Part shown: positions 47,946 through 59,299 of the stretch, one piece after another
Position numbering within the stretch: position 1 is the stretch's first letter
Layout of the letters: every line of letters starts with the position of its first letter
Origin: Acanthochromis polyacanthus
Taxonomy: Eukaryota; Chordata; Actinopteri; Pomacentridae
DNA: 64,000 nucleotides
Assembly (NCBI RefSeq): GCF_021347895.1
Contig: NC_067122.1
Coordinates: forward strand, 10,033,983-10,097,982
Direction of reading: 5' to 3'
Notes under the pieces: generated by a model
The model's input: only the letters and a program-made list of their open reading frames with translations
The model's database searches: none
Told to the model about the DNA's origin: nothing
Made by a program: the position numbers and the translations under genes

Positions 47946-48990
47946 GAGTTTTTTAATATTATTTCTAGCATTTTGGAGATATTTTGTATATGTAGACTTT
48001 TAAATTGTTGATCTTTGGCACTATCAGGTATATTTTGCTTTGACCTAATATTTTGTGTTTCCTTTAAAATAAGTATTTTGTGCATTTTACTCTGATGGTC
48101 TGATTTCTATGCAATAATCGATGTCCCATTCATCCAACACCATTGCAAGCTGAGCAAGGCAAGTTTGCATCAACGTACTTGGATTTGTAGATAAAACATA
48201 ACTAAACCATTTTTTTAAATTCATAAATATGTGAATTTCTCATGGGCGAGTTTCTGCATTTTTTCCCTTTGAGATGAGTCTAAAAAACATCTCTGCCCTT
48301 GCTTTTAGGAATTTATTTGAAAACCCTGTAGAACCATAAGCATGTCCAATATTTTTGAGATTTCCAGATAAAAGAAAAGATCACTGATGCCTGACATGCA
48401 GCCTCTAATGAGTCCTTCAGTAAATACAAAGGCAACACAGTCTAGCCCCCCAAAAAGCACTTTCTCACTCGCAGCCGCACCCTTGTTGTAACAACTTAGA
48501 GCAGTTTATCAATCAACTGTAAATGAGCTGGGTTAATAGGGAGCCAAAGGGCATCTACAAACATTAATATTCTTCACTATCACCACTGCATCCAGACAGT
48601 CTATTGGAAGCTGCTGTGATAGATGTACTGTGGCTGGTCGAGGAATGTGAAGGGAAAATGCAAGCCAGGAGAGAGGTTAAGTGCCCTGGGATGTTCTGCA
48701 ACCTCAACCTTGGGCAGTTAATTGAGGAGAAAATACAAGCCAGCGCAGAGTGCTGAACCTGTCTCTACACTTCCTGCTCCCACTTTCATGCTGATTGTGG
48801 CGCCACTAGATCCTGGTTGCATTGTAAACGCGCAGAAGTGAGGACCGGTTCCCTTTACTGTTTTGAGAGAAGCTGAAGGCAATTACACATGAATTATTTG
48901 GCTTGATTAGAGTAATACCTCAGGGCAGCCTGAGGGTACATAATGAGTTCATTTCAAAGGGGAGCAGTGAAAATGTGATATTATTGATGA

Positions 48991-49010
48991 ACACACACAC
49001 ACACACACAC
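48991..49010. repeat. AC microsatellite
   Basis: Ten uninterrupted AC units. Confidence 0.9.
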
Positions 49011-50839
49011 GATCATTTTAAGACACACTCCATGCCAGCTCACTGAATACAACTGTTGACCCAATATGCAAATGTAAACAAGATGGTTTCATGTCAAATG
49101 GGTGGTTGCATGTGTTCATGCGCTCATGTTGCATTCAAATTAGAATAATTCACCTCTTGATGAGATGTTAAATGACAGGCACCTGCCCGGGCTGTGAGCG
49201 CTTTATTCATCCCTTCCTCAACTCCCGGTTGATGGATTAGTTGGCGTGACAAACACCACCAGCACCATTGTTTAAAATGCCATTGTTTTCGAAAACGCTG
49301 AGTTTATCCCTTTCACTATATCATCGCTACAGGAAGTCGATGTTGTAACACAGCCTTCTTAGTTGCGTCGTTAAATCAATAGTAGTTGATTAAAACCTTG
49401 CCGTCTTATCTCATATGCTCTGCTTGAAATGATTGCCTTTGGGAGCTGAAATCGTATCTACACAGTCTCTGAGGATGGATTCTAGATGAGGAAGCAATAT
49501 ACTTAAGTTCAATTAATTGAATATTAATATCATAAAACAGGTGCGATTCTCCTAAGTTCTACATTATGCAGCGTGTGTCTTCCCTATTAATAAACATTAA
49601 GTGCCGTTGATTCAACATAAGTGCTTTATATCATGGCAAACTAAACTACGATCATGTCTGAAATAATATATGAGTGCTCATTAGTTCATTGCACATGATC
49701 ACGGGGATAGCCTCTGGGAGAAATATGCAATGCTGTGAGGAGCAGCTGTGTGTTCCTGCATACATGTCCTCATGCATGCTACAATGCAAACCGTTGTACT
49801 TTGTTATTGTTTGAGACGAACACCTTTCAGTGTAAAGGTTTTCATGGTGTTCGTGTCCCTTTCCTCGAGCAAGAAATACTGTTTCTTGCATTCACTGTGT
49901 GCTTTTGTCAGTGACATTTGGCAGTTTAACCACAACTCCAAAGTGCTGCTGTTGGTTCAGAACTACACCTTCAGTACTTTGTTCCTCATTGGGGATTATA
50001 GTGGCCTGCCTACATCTTTCCCAATACTTCTTGTCACAACAGATCTACTTGATATGCACCATGCGATACAAACACAATAGAAAAATCTCAAAGGAACTTG
50101 TGGTTCGATTTATGTTTTCTTAATGGACAAGTCTGTAATATTTCTTTTTTAATTATCAACTAATTCAATGGAAGCCTTTCACTGTGGTTTTGTCTCAGCA
50201 GTTTCCTGTTTCCTGCTCTGCCTGTGGCACTCGGACATAAATCAGGTCACATAATACAAATAAATATATACTTTGATGATGAAAATGACTCAGGAATTTT
50301 GGTAGTATAGTTTGTATTAAAAGCGGAGTTAAATGTGCCATTGTTGGGAATTATTGTCAGCTGTGGATGAATACACATTTAGCACTCCAGTTAGTATTTA
50401 CAGCAACATGACAGCACCTGTGTATGTGGGACTGAGTCACACTAAAGTCCCCATGTTCATTATAATGAAAAAAATTGTCATTCAGCACAATAGTGTGCCT
50501 CACTGATGTAGTTTCAATGGTTGGATGGAACGGTGGAAGAAGCTACTTCCCATTTCCAACAACACAAAAATACTTGTGAAAATGCTCGGTTCACTGGTGA
50601 TTTTTGATGACAATGTGAAAATATAAAATAGTGGTAGTGTTATCCCTCAGAATACTGTTAGTGTTGAATTAGAAACCATTGGAGTAGTCACTGAGCAGCT
50701 CTATTATGTAGAGAAACTATTCAAATTGGAATCAAGAGGGAAAAAAATGATTTTTTTTTTTTCCAGTGGATGTTATTAGACCTCCTCTCCCATGAAACTG
50801 CACATTATATGAGTGGGTTTTTTTGTAATTTTCAGGTGT

Positions 50840-51310
50840 TTTTTTGTCAATGTCGGCGAGGTGAGTTTGGTGTGTTTAGGTCTTATCTGTCTGTTTGCTC
50901 GTCCTCTGTCTCTTTTTGCACGCCTGCTCTTCATCGGCAATCAATACACCTGCCTGTCATTAAGGCATCATCACTTAACCATAGGAACCCTGCACCGGCA
51001 GTCAGTCTCGGCTGGATCGTCGCACTAGTCATGATTTACCGTTGTGCAATGATTCCAGCGCTTACCTCTGTAAATCCACCTGTCTGGCTGGTCGGAGACA
51101 GTGTTTGCCTGCCTGCCTGCCTGCCAGCTTTGCCTTACACCTGTTCTCCTCGTCCCTGGGATTACCTACCTGACCGCTGTGCCAGTCTACCAAGCCCACC
51201 AGTCAGCTCCCAATCCCTCCTGCCTAACCTTCTCACGGACCTCACTTCCTCTCTTCAGCCACAAACTCCAGCCAGTCATCACCTCATAATTCCAGGCTTG
51301 GGTTACACCT
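50840..51310 (+). repeat. Possible LTR-like or simple pyrimidine-rich repeat
   Basis: A C/T-rich stretch with CCTG repeats at 51107-51125 and wording reminiscent of LTR and leader regions of fish retroelements (for example TACCTCTGTAAATCCACCTG). The longest ORF of the window (260 codons, 50770-51552) runs through it but shows no domain, and its composition follows the base bias. No partner LTR, primer-binding site or gag/pol fragment is nearby, so classification is open. Confidence 0.25.
51107..51125. repeat. CCTG microsatellite
   Basis: Four to five GCCT units. Confidence 0.85.
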
Positions 51311-54309
51311 TGCCTGATTGCAGGGTCTTGATATGCGACAACTACATTCTATTGTATATATCCAGTTATATGTTAGCATTACATATGGGTCAATATATAA
51401 TTGAGGGACTTTTGAAGTCCATGGGATATATCTTGCAGACATTTTTATTAAAAGTAAAAAACTACTGTTTTTTTTACATTCATTATAATCATGTCTTTGC
51501 AAATTCCATAATGATTTATTTTGGAAACAGTCACTTATTAATAAAAAAATAACTGGATATCACTAAAATGTCAACAAAATAACTGCATTTAATAACAATC
51601 ACCTTCTAATTAGCTAAACAATAACAAAATGAGCTTATTCAAAAATAGTTTGGATTGTTCTTTTTATTGAGTTGAGATCATCATGACAGATAATTCTTTT
51701 TTTGGCAATATATCAAATTTTACATGGAACTTATCAAACTGTATTTGTGTTTGAGAAATCCCGTTCAACTAAGTTACCCATCACAAAACAACTTTCAAGG
51801 AAGTGTTTTAATTTCAAATCACATGACCTTCTCCATATGATGTCATTTTCCTCCTGAAGAAATGACTGGCAAAACTCCATGGCTTTCTTAGTTATTTAAT
51901 ATAAAGTAGTGTGTGAGTCAATTGTGGACTTATCGTGTGTCAAAAGGTTTACAACAATATCATAAATAATAACTTTCAATTTTAATTTTACTCAATTGTA
52001 TATTTAATATTTAGAAGACAAAAATGCCGTGTGATGTTTGGCTATAGGCAGCCATGTTGATTTTATGGTCTGAAAACAGCAAAAATGTCAACTATGATAC
52101 CTGCCAATTATGTTACAAAAAGTCCTGCTATCATATATTGACCCACATAGTTTAACCATATAACCTAAAGCTAATAGAATACTATTGTATGTGGTAATGT
52201 TGTGTTTTCTTTTCACTGTCATTGATCCAAACTTGTTTGGTTCGCCACAAAAACAGCAAAAAAAAAAAAAAAAGATAAATAAATAAATGGATGCCATCTC
52301 AAATATCTAAATACATAAAATTACACTGCTTCCCCCATCAGGGTGCCAGTATTTAAACAAAACAAAGGAAAATGTTCTAGCATAGCATGTACCAGACTTA
52401 AGCACATTAATTTCTGGCTGGCTGTACAAAGAAAATATTTCCAAACAAAAGTGAGCTACGGCTACCGCAGTTTGGAACACAAATACTCGATAAACGGAAT
52501 AATGCAAGTGCAATTTTGCCATTTTGCTCCGTCTTTAACTACTAAAGAAAAGTCGAAACCCACAAATTAGTTTCCCACAGTCTGAGACTACTTCTAATGA
52601 CTGCTGTACCTCAGGTTTTCTTTTCATTCCTGATCTACAGCAGCAAACTCAGAAAATAACACCTATCAGACATAATTAGGGGGTTTGACGCAGTTTTGTT
52701 TCAACTCTCCTATTATAACACATCATCCATTTATTAATAAGTTCAAAGGAACGGCGAACATTTATAAAAACTTCCAACACAGTTGAAGATTCAGTGTTCA
52801 TGTTGATCCTCTAAAGGTGATAAAATCCTTTCACCGTGCATGCTGGCTCACTGTATTGGCTTTATGGTGTACATACACTGGAAATGAGCCATCATTCGTG
52901 TTATATGATACATGTGTGATTTTTCCCACCCCGGTAATGTACAAAAGGTGGGAAAAATTAGCATTTTTTGTTGTAATATACAGATTTCATTGGACTACAG
53001 CCTACCATTATTGATGGTTCTGATCTGTTTACATGCCACACTAAGCCATGACGAGGTTGCAGTGAGGCAGCATCCATAAGCAACTGAGGATGCACATATT
53101 ACTCTTCTGCATAATGAGTAAACAGACAAAATAACCCCAAATGATTTTAGAAGTCAGTTTGATTGTGGATATGGTTTTTGTTTTTTGTTTTTACTTCTCT
53201 TGTGCAGACAAAAAAAAAAAAACCAAGGTGTAATAAAAGCTAGACATATATTCCACTATGTTTAGGTGAAAAACTGGCATTAAATGCAAATATTTTTCAT
53301 TAATCTGGACTTGCCATGCCACTAAGTGCTGACTAGAAATAGTATCATAACACCTGTTTGAAATTACCACTGGTAAGGTGCGACTGCCTGGCATTAAAGT
53401 TTGACTTTTGTTCAAACTGTTTTGCTCTGTGTAAAGCTAGGCAATCTTATTTAGGGAACTGATTCAGATTGAGTCGGGGCCTTCTGGTCTACAAACCTTT
53501 CTGGGTCACTGGCTATGAAGGCTGCACCCACTGAATTGTAAAATAAGCTGTGTAACTTTTTCAGTGTTTTATTCCTGAGAATCACTTCAGCTTGATCTTG
53601 TATCAGAAGGAATATCGTCTTTATACAAACCACAGACAAGGCTCCAACAGTCACAGTTACAAATTGGCTGTTAGACGGTCTGCACTTTGAAACACACAGC
53701 TATCATTCTGCCTCAGTGACTTTGACAGCCCAATTCCATATATTCTCCTCACAATGTGCACAGCCATGTTGTTGTCACAACACCCTTGCTTCAGCAATAA
53801 AGAAAGTTATAGTTGACGTGATTCTGCTGTTTGTGGCGATGGAAAACACAGCCAATTGAGGTATTACTGAATCAAACTTAATACAAAACCCAGAAAAGTT
53901 GTGAAATGTGTGCTTCCACATCCACTTTAACCTTCACATGCATCACATTCAAGCATCTTTCACAGCTGTGTTGGTTTTGGATCGGCTGTCATCTTCACCA
54001 CTGATTGGAGCATACAGACAAATCAAAAGCCATTTGTAACTTTCTACACAAATGTTTAAATTCATATGGTGCAAATTTTAAAACATACCTTCCATTGCAC
54101 AGACAAAGTGCAATCTTACCCCAGAGGAGGATCCATGCGCACTACATCCAAGTATGTAGTCCTGCTTCTGTGTTGTCTTCATAGTGACAAGCAATTCAGA
54201 GACTATTTCATATATTATATGGAGCTTTGGCCTAGTTCAGACAGGTGTGGAGTCAGGTTGTCACAAGGTCCTTTTCTGTCCAATCGATTACTGAGTCCAG
54301 CCCTCCTAC
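51311..54309. other. Unique AT-rich sequence, no gene seen
   Basis: Contains poly(A) runs at 52258-52273 and 53210-53222. The first is followed by GATA/AAAT repeats, as after an old retrotransposed tail. No gene recognised. Confidence 0.5.
52258..52273. repeat. Poly(A) run followed by AAAT units
   Basis: Sixteen A, then GATAAATAAATAAATGG. No element body is recognised upstream. Confidence 0.85.
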
Positions 54310-54935
54310 TTAGAGAGCTTTATAACCAAGGCAGAGTTCACTCATTCATTCTGCTCCACCAGCCTCTACAGATCATCACTGCTGTTCATCTCCTCTTTAG
54401 AGATCCCTCGTACAGGTTATAAAACTCAGTGTTTGAAGGTTTGTTCTCCTGACTGTGATCGTGTCCAGGTCGATCCATCTTCAGCGTTCAAACCAAAGCG
54501 GGCCGGAAGTTGTTGATGTCCGTCGGCCGGAACGCAACTACTTGGGTAAATACCTTTCATCGTGTTTTAAAATCCAGTAACAGCTTCTCGCATTAAATCC
54601 AACCTCCAAGCGGCCTATGTCATCACGAACTTTAATTTGTTTCAGCTGCTTCAGTTCATAACTTCAAATCCACATCAGAAAACTTTGCGTGTCTCAGCTC
54701 CGCCCACCGGCTCCAGCTCCTCCGGGAATATCCGAGATATAACCACCTACATCCTGCTCCAGCTCCAGAAGTCCTCTCACCCAACTTCCACTCGTCGTGT
54801 CTTCTCCATGTGGCCACCTGTCTCTCCTCTAAACACCATGAACTCTAATTCAAACCCCGAAATCAAAGTTTGCTCAGCATCTATTACCTGCAGGACAGCT
54901 TTCGGGTTCAAGTCCGCAGTCTCCGCCCACCAGAG

Positions 54936-54943
54936 TGACGTCA
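54936..54943. promoter_or_regulatory. Palindromic cAMP-response element
   Basis: The perfect palindrome TGACGTCA, the consensus site for CREB/ATF dimers, sits 10-20 bp from a GC box. Position is given to within a few bases. Confidence 0.5.
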
Positions 54944-54972
54944 TGACCGATCCACCGTTGCGCCGTGCAGCA

Positions 54973-54989
54973 CCAGCGCCCTCTGCCGG
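54973..54989 (-). promoter_or_regulatory. CTCF-binding motif, good match
   Basis: On the minus strand the word CCGGCAGAGGGCGCTGG fits the CTCF core CCASYAGRKGGCRS with one weak deviation (G for A at position three). It lies at the edge of the CpG island next to a CRE. CTCF-like words also occur inside fish SINEs, so the origin could be repeat sequence. Confidence 0.5.
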
Positions 54990-55020
54990 TGAGGCCCGTT
55001 TCCTCCAGCCGCAGTCATGA

Positions 55021-55807
55021 GGTATATTTCTGTTGATTTCTTCTGAGTTAGACTTTGGATGAAAAGTCTTGGTGGTTGTGTTGAAATATCACTTACTGTC
55101 AAGATCGTGATTCAAGGCTGTCGTGAAATATTACAATGACTGTGTTTTAAGTAGCTTTTTAAGCTTGCAGACAAAAAGACCTATTAGTCTAGCATGACAA
55201 TGTTGCTCATCAGCTTATCAGCTCCTCACGAGCAAAGACTTAATGCACCATCTGTCCTACCCAGGACTTGAGAACATGCAAGTTAAAATTTCAAGTGGCC
55301 ATATTTGTACAAGTAAATCATAAAGCTGTTTTGGTGTCATTCTGACTGGTGTGGGCTGCCACTGTGTTAGCTATATTGGTGAAAGAAGTACTTTTTAAAA
55401 AATTGATCTGAGTAGCTCAGCCCTGTCCCTGCTTGGTGCATAAGACTAGCCATTTAGCTGCTGTGTGTTCTAAAGATAAAGGCAACTGCTGGAGAAAGAC
55501 ATGTTCTTGGTCACCTTGTACTATTCTGACTATTCTGATTAGAATGCACAGTTTCACTCTTTTCAAAGTAATTTTGGTCACACAACTGTCTGAGCACACT
55601 GCAGCTACCACAGCCTGCACGTTACGGCATTTAGGGATCATCGGTATATTTAGTGTCTATTGATAAGCAGCAAGTGAGGCATTTCGCCCGTGACAACGTG
55701 GGAGTGCTAAGAGTGAGAAAGTCATTCTGGAGTCCTAATCTGTGCCATCTTTCTTCACTTTTGCGACTGCAGATCGTGCCTTGTGCAAATTAGAATAGCA
55801 GTTAGTG
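55021..55807. other. Unique sequence, no gene seen
   Basis: Opposed ORFs at 55417-55663 lack motifs. Nothing else is recognised. Confidence 0.5.
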
Positions 55808-55930
55808 GTGCAACAGTGGTGCAATGACTGGCACTGTTGCCTCACTGCTCAGAAGTACTTGGGCCTTTCTATGTGGAGTTTAAGGTCCTTCTATGGGGAG
55901 TTTGTATATTCTCTTTGTGGTGTTTCCTCT
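55808..55930 (+). mobile_element. Degraded tRNA-SINE head
   Basis: GTGGTGCAATGACTGGCAC, CTGTTGCCTCACTGCTCAGAA and GGGCCTTTCTATGTGGAGTT correspond to the head of a fish tRNA-derived SINE (A-box region, anticodon-side region and body start), on the opposite strand to the three better copies. The B box is destroyed. A short internal duplication (CTATGTGGAGTTT and CTATGGGGAGTTT) is present. Confidence 0.5.
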
Positions 55931-56039
55931 AAGCTACACAGTCTATTCAACTCATCCTTCGCAGAGTATGAGCAATCCCTCTGCCTCAATGCCAGCAAAT
56001 ATTGCTCAAAGGCGATGAATAGTTCATAATGGGTAAAAT

Positions 56040-56085
56040 TTGTGAATATCCCCACTGACGGATCAATAAAGTTTATCTTGTATAA
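56040..56085 (+). mobile_element. Retroelement 3' tail fragment
   Basis: GTGAATATCCCC, a GGATCAATAAAGT word and TTATCTT correspond to the TGAATTTCCCC...AATAAAGTATCT tail common in fish LINE- and SINE-type repeats. It ends about 20 bp before the SINE insertion next to it. Confidence 0.5.
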
Positions 56086-56108
56086 TTGGGGCACAGTTTC
56101 CTGTCAGT

Positions 56109-56121
56109 TCATGAAGGTTGT
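56109..56121. repeat. Target site duplication of SINE copy 3, left
   Basis: TCATGAAGGTTGT, repeated exactly at 56493-56505. Confidence 0.88.
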
Positions 56122-56492
56122 CCATCCATCCATCCATTCTCTCTATACACCATTATCCTCACTGGGGTCATGGGGGGTGCTGGAGTCTATCCCAGCTGAC
56201 TCGGGTGAAGGCAGGGAACACCCTGGACAGGTCGCCAGTCTGTCACAGGGCTGCATATACAGACAAACAATCACAGTCACATTCACACCTACGGGCAATT
56301 TAGAGTGATCAATTAACCTCAGCATATTTTTGGACTGTGGGAGGAAGACGGAGTGCCCGGAGAAAACCCACGCATGCACAGGGAGAACATGCAAACTCCA
56401 TGCAGAAAGATCCCAGGCCCACCCTGGGATTTGAACTGGGGATCTTCTTGCTGCAAGGCAAAAGTGCTAACCACTACTCCACTGTGCAGCCC
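56122..56492 (-). mobile_element. tRNA-derived SINE, copy 3 (full length, with target duplication)
   Basis: Same family and same strand as the copies at 10.6 and 33.4 kb. It runs from the tRNA-like head (right side) through the shared body to the GGAT-repeat tail (plus-strand ATCC repeats at about 56122-56138), between perfect 13-bp duplications. The B box has one key change (AGTTCAAATCC, 56427-56437), which should weaken transcription. Unlike copy 1 it has no internal A expansion. Confidence 0.92.
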
Positions 56493-56505
56493 TCATGAAG
56501 GTTGT
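56493..56505. repeat. Target site duplication of SINE copy 3, right
   Basis: Exact copy of the 13-mer at 56109-56121. Confidence 0.88.
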
Positions 56506-58491
56506 GTTTGCATAAATTCAAATGATATACATCATGCTTGACATAGCTCATAGTCTGATATCTCACAAAGCATATTTCCTTTGTATCAATTAACTATAAT
56601 AGTGCCTTGCTGGATGTTCATCGGAGTTAGGTTAGGGTCATGGTCATCTGTTTGCATTTACCCTGCTGCTGATTCCATGCATTCAAATGAAAAGGTCATG
56701 CTTCTTGCATGAATTCAAAGGAAATGCGACCCACTTGTCGCTATACACAGGCTAATTACATGAAATTCCATTTCACTTCATATTTGTGGGCTTCTGATCT
56801 CAGGGACTATCTGTGTTGTTCTTGCTCAGATTGTTCCAGAATGTCACATGATCAGGATAACCACCAAACTGAAATACATATCTTTCTGAAATAAATGGAT
56901 GAAGCCACAGACACTGTAACAGACCCTTTAGAACCGGGCTAAAACCTGGGTATTATAACCATTGTAAAGACAATGAGCTCTGTAGTATTTTGAGTTTAAC
57001 TTTGACATAGGATATGTAAATTTATGGGCATATTTGTGAGAATTTTTTTCATTTCAAGGCTCCAGCCCACTGTGACTCTGTGCAAGATAAAGTGACTAAT
57101 AGATGAATGAATTAAGGGTTAATTGTAATAGTTTGTCTCGACCAGGAGAGGATTACTCTTTACCACACTTATCAGCAGTTTGTTATATGCAACATTGTAG
57201 ACACTGAGCAGTAATTTAATTAAAAGCACAGAGATCTTAGTCTTAGTACAAGTATGTGTTTCTATGGTGTCATTGTACAATGCCTTACGCAATACATTAA
57301 GCCGGAAGATGTCAAAAGCCTAAGAGGTGGGGAAATACCACAGTCACTCAGCAGATCTAGTTTTTTTTTTAATAGCTCTTCCTTGTGTTGGGGTTTTATG
57401 TGTGTTCTTGGCTGTCAGATTAGCGGAAGTGGTATAATGTGTTGGCAATATAGGGATTGACAGTGATCTTAAAATGCAATAAAATGTTAATGCCTGTGTA
57501 GGCTAAAATGAACCACCATGGGTGATTCACAATAAACCCAATCCATTTGTGAAAGGCAGAGCTGCTCTCCATTCATAATATACCATACCATTACGTCTAA
57601 TGGATGTGGGAAGATATCTGCGTTCCAACAATCATAGAGGAGCTGTTGTGGAAAGGTTCACTCAAGAACTGTAAAACTGTTTTAGGACTGTTTAAAAGAT
57701 ATTTTAAACAGACTGCGCTGGAATTGTCAACAACAGCACAAAACAGAGTTTCCAGTCAGGGCAAACAATTTTTGTTTCACAACAAGGCGGATGGATGTAA
57801 TAGAAACATCAACAACACAAATGGATATTGTGCTCTGTAACTTTACATGTCTGAATCTCTATATCCACTTCAGGGAATGATTTATATTAAAGACAACACA
57901 CTGACCAGTATCCCCTCTTAAATGCTTTGACTGTGTTGCACCTGAGCAAGACAATTAACCTCCAACTGTTCCACTGAAATTTTACTGGGCACTTCCCGGT
58001 TGTGTATGCGTGTCTTGCCCGAGGCCAGAGCTGGAATTAACAATGTGCTCCCAGGCAGCGTATCTGGCAGACTATGTGGGAATACTCCTTTTGGCTGATT
58101 ATGCCTTGCATGAGATTTTTATAGGCAAGTCAAATATTTCCACCCAGTTCAAGAAATAAAAAATAAGATTTGCGTAAAAATCCTTTCGAGGTTTTAGGGT
58201 AATGTGACCATTTTATGTAATTACCTCAAGACATTGTTTTATTTCTTGTGTTTAAAAAGATGGCTATGTACAAATCTTGCAATCTTAAGTACTAAATTAT
58301 ACTTTGGGTTGTTTGTCCAACCCATGGGAGCATAGCAGTGAGAGGTGACAAACCACAGATAAATATTTAGATGTTTAAAATCACTACTGACAAATATAGG
58401 AATGTCCTCTATATAATGTGACAATGCTATGTTTTAAGTTTGGTTAGATGATGGCACAAGAATAACTTGGTCCGATTCAGAGACTGATTAT
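56506..58491. other. Unique sequence with one SINE-tail trace
   Basis: Nothing gene-like. The ORF 57604-57840 has no motif support. A degraded SINE/LINE tail lies at 57058-57112. Confidence 0.5.
57058..57112 (+). mobile_element. Degraded SINE/LINE 3' tail
   Basis: GGCTCCAGCCCACTGTGACT, then GATAAAGTG and GATGAATGAAT match the tail order of the SINEs in this window (GGCTCCAGC...GTGACC...GGATAAAGC...GGATGGAT), here on the plus strand and without head or body. Confidence 0.45.
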
Positions 58492-58500
58492 AGTTTAGGT
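58492..58500. repeat. 9-bp target duplication, left
   Basis: AGTTTAGGT, repeated exactly at 59053-59061. Confidence 0.8.
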
Positions 58501-59052
58501 TAGCATAGCCATGCTAGACAACCCACGGCAACAAATTTAATTCTCTGCCAGGGTGGGTCTAGTTACCCTCCATAAGGCTCAAGGTTGGATGCTGCTAAAA
58601 TTGGCCGGACCAATCACCATGAAGTGTAGAGTCAGAAGGTGGGCGTAACTAAGTGACGACAGAGGCACGACGATTCTGACAGAAACAACCGGCGCACAAT
58701 GAACAGTTATCTTTCGACTCGGCTTTGGCCACAGCCCTTAAAGATTTGAAGCTAAAATTCAACTTGAAAGATAAACAAAGGACGGTACTGAAGTGTTTCA
58801 TTGAGAAGAAAGACGCATTTGGACTTATGCCGACGGGATATGGCAAATCCTTAATTGGCTCCGCTGGTTGGGAAGCTAATGGGACTTAGCCACAATCCGG
58901 CGCTCTAGGAACTACGTCAGCCTATTCGTTGCGCTGATTGGTTGTATACCTACCCAAGTGATTTGAAAGATAACCTTTTAGCCCGCCTCCCTCCCTGTCG
59001 AGCGTTCTTAGACCCTTGTGTCTTAAGAGCTGGGTCTAGCGTGTCTAGGCTA
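58501..59052 (+). mobile_element. DNA transposon with 19-bp inverted ends carrying a helicase fragment
   Basis: The first 19 bases (TAGCATAGCCATGCTAGAC) and the reverse complement of the last 19 (TAGCCTAGACACGCTAGAC) agree at 16 positions, and exact 9-bp duplications flank the element. That is strong evidence for a cut-and-paste insertion of 552 bp. The interior is CpG-bearing and codes for the start of a RecQ-like helicase, which then breaks off. A 9-bp duplication fits Mutator-, Merlin- or Rehavkus-like elements better than Tc1 (2 bp), Harbinger (3 bp) or hAT (8 bp), but the superfamily is not settled. It has no transposase, so it is non-autonomous. It looks like a deletion derivative of a larger element that encoded the helicase, or a capture event. 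Confidence 0.8.
58680..58889 (+). pseudogene. RecQ-like helicase N-terminal fragment (Walker A motif)
   Basis: An open frame of 69 codons, running from a stop at 58677 to a TAG at 58887, reads like the N-terminal edge of a RecQ-family superfamily-2 helicase. A basic amphipathic stretch with KDKQRTVLKCFIEKKDAFG is followed by LMPTGYGKSLI, the ATP-binding Walker A motif (PTGYGKS at 58830-58850). Helicases of this type unwind DNA with ATP. After the motif the family similarity ends abruptly and a stop follows 12 codons later; motifs Ia-VI are absent. There is no ATG in frame before the similarity starts, although an earlier exon could supply one. RecQ-like genes of this type are multi-copy in fish and probably travel with transposons (my recollection). 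Confidence 0.6.
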
Positions 59053-59061
59053 AGTTTAGGT
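59053..59061. repeat. 9-bp target duplication, right
   Basis: Exact copy of 58492-58500. The following T also matches, so the duplication could be called 10 bp if the element is taken to start at 58502. Confidence 0.8.
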
Positions 59062-59299
59062 TGCAACAAGTACTTTATTGAGGTTAGAAGACCTTCGACA
59101 TTGTTGTTCCAATAATAAACATGCAGGCAAGATTATGGAATGCTCAGGTTTAAAGAATAATGCTGACTGTCCATCTGAAATGCAAAACATGGTTTGAGAG
59201 GTCTATCCCATCATCTGCTGTCCAAAGTACTAACCCATTCATCCACCCCGGCCTCCTCCTCATGTGGACTCACTCTGACTTCCTCTCTTGCTGTCCCAG

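Larger units (their letters stand above)
46614..50750. other. Unique sequence, no gene seen
   Basis: Apart from microsatellites and homopolymers, nothing is recognised. High-complexity stretches at 48880-48960 and 49120-49400 have the look of conserved noncoding DNA, without proof. Confidence 0.5.
54310..55020. promoter_or_regulatory. CpG-rich island, candidate promoter
   Basis: CpG density is far above the rest of the window: about 18 CpG in the 280 bp after 54480, and a second dense part at 54900-55015. It contains two CTCCGCCCACC GC-box words (near 54700 and 54922), a perfect CRE TGACGTCA (near 54939) and a CTCF-like site. On the plus side, TATA-like words lie at 54319 and 54418. On the minus side, CTGCAG followed by GTAATAG near 54888 could be a first-exon donor. 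Direction is therefore unresolved. The 127-codon ORF inside has no domain. Alternatives are an old LTR or a gene-poor CpG block. Confidence 0.4.

Noticed and set aside
48795..48815. GGCGCCACTAG word considered as a CTCF site
   Set aside because: The spacing between AG and GGC is one base short of the CTCF core.
50770..51552. 260-codon ORF, longest in the window
   Set aside because: Composition follows the pyrimidine bias; no motif, no start context and no homology could be recognised.
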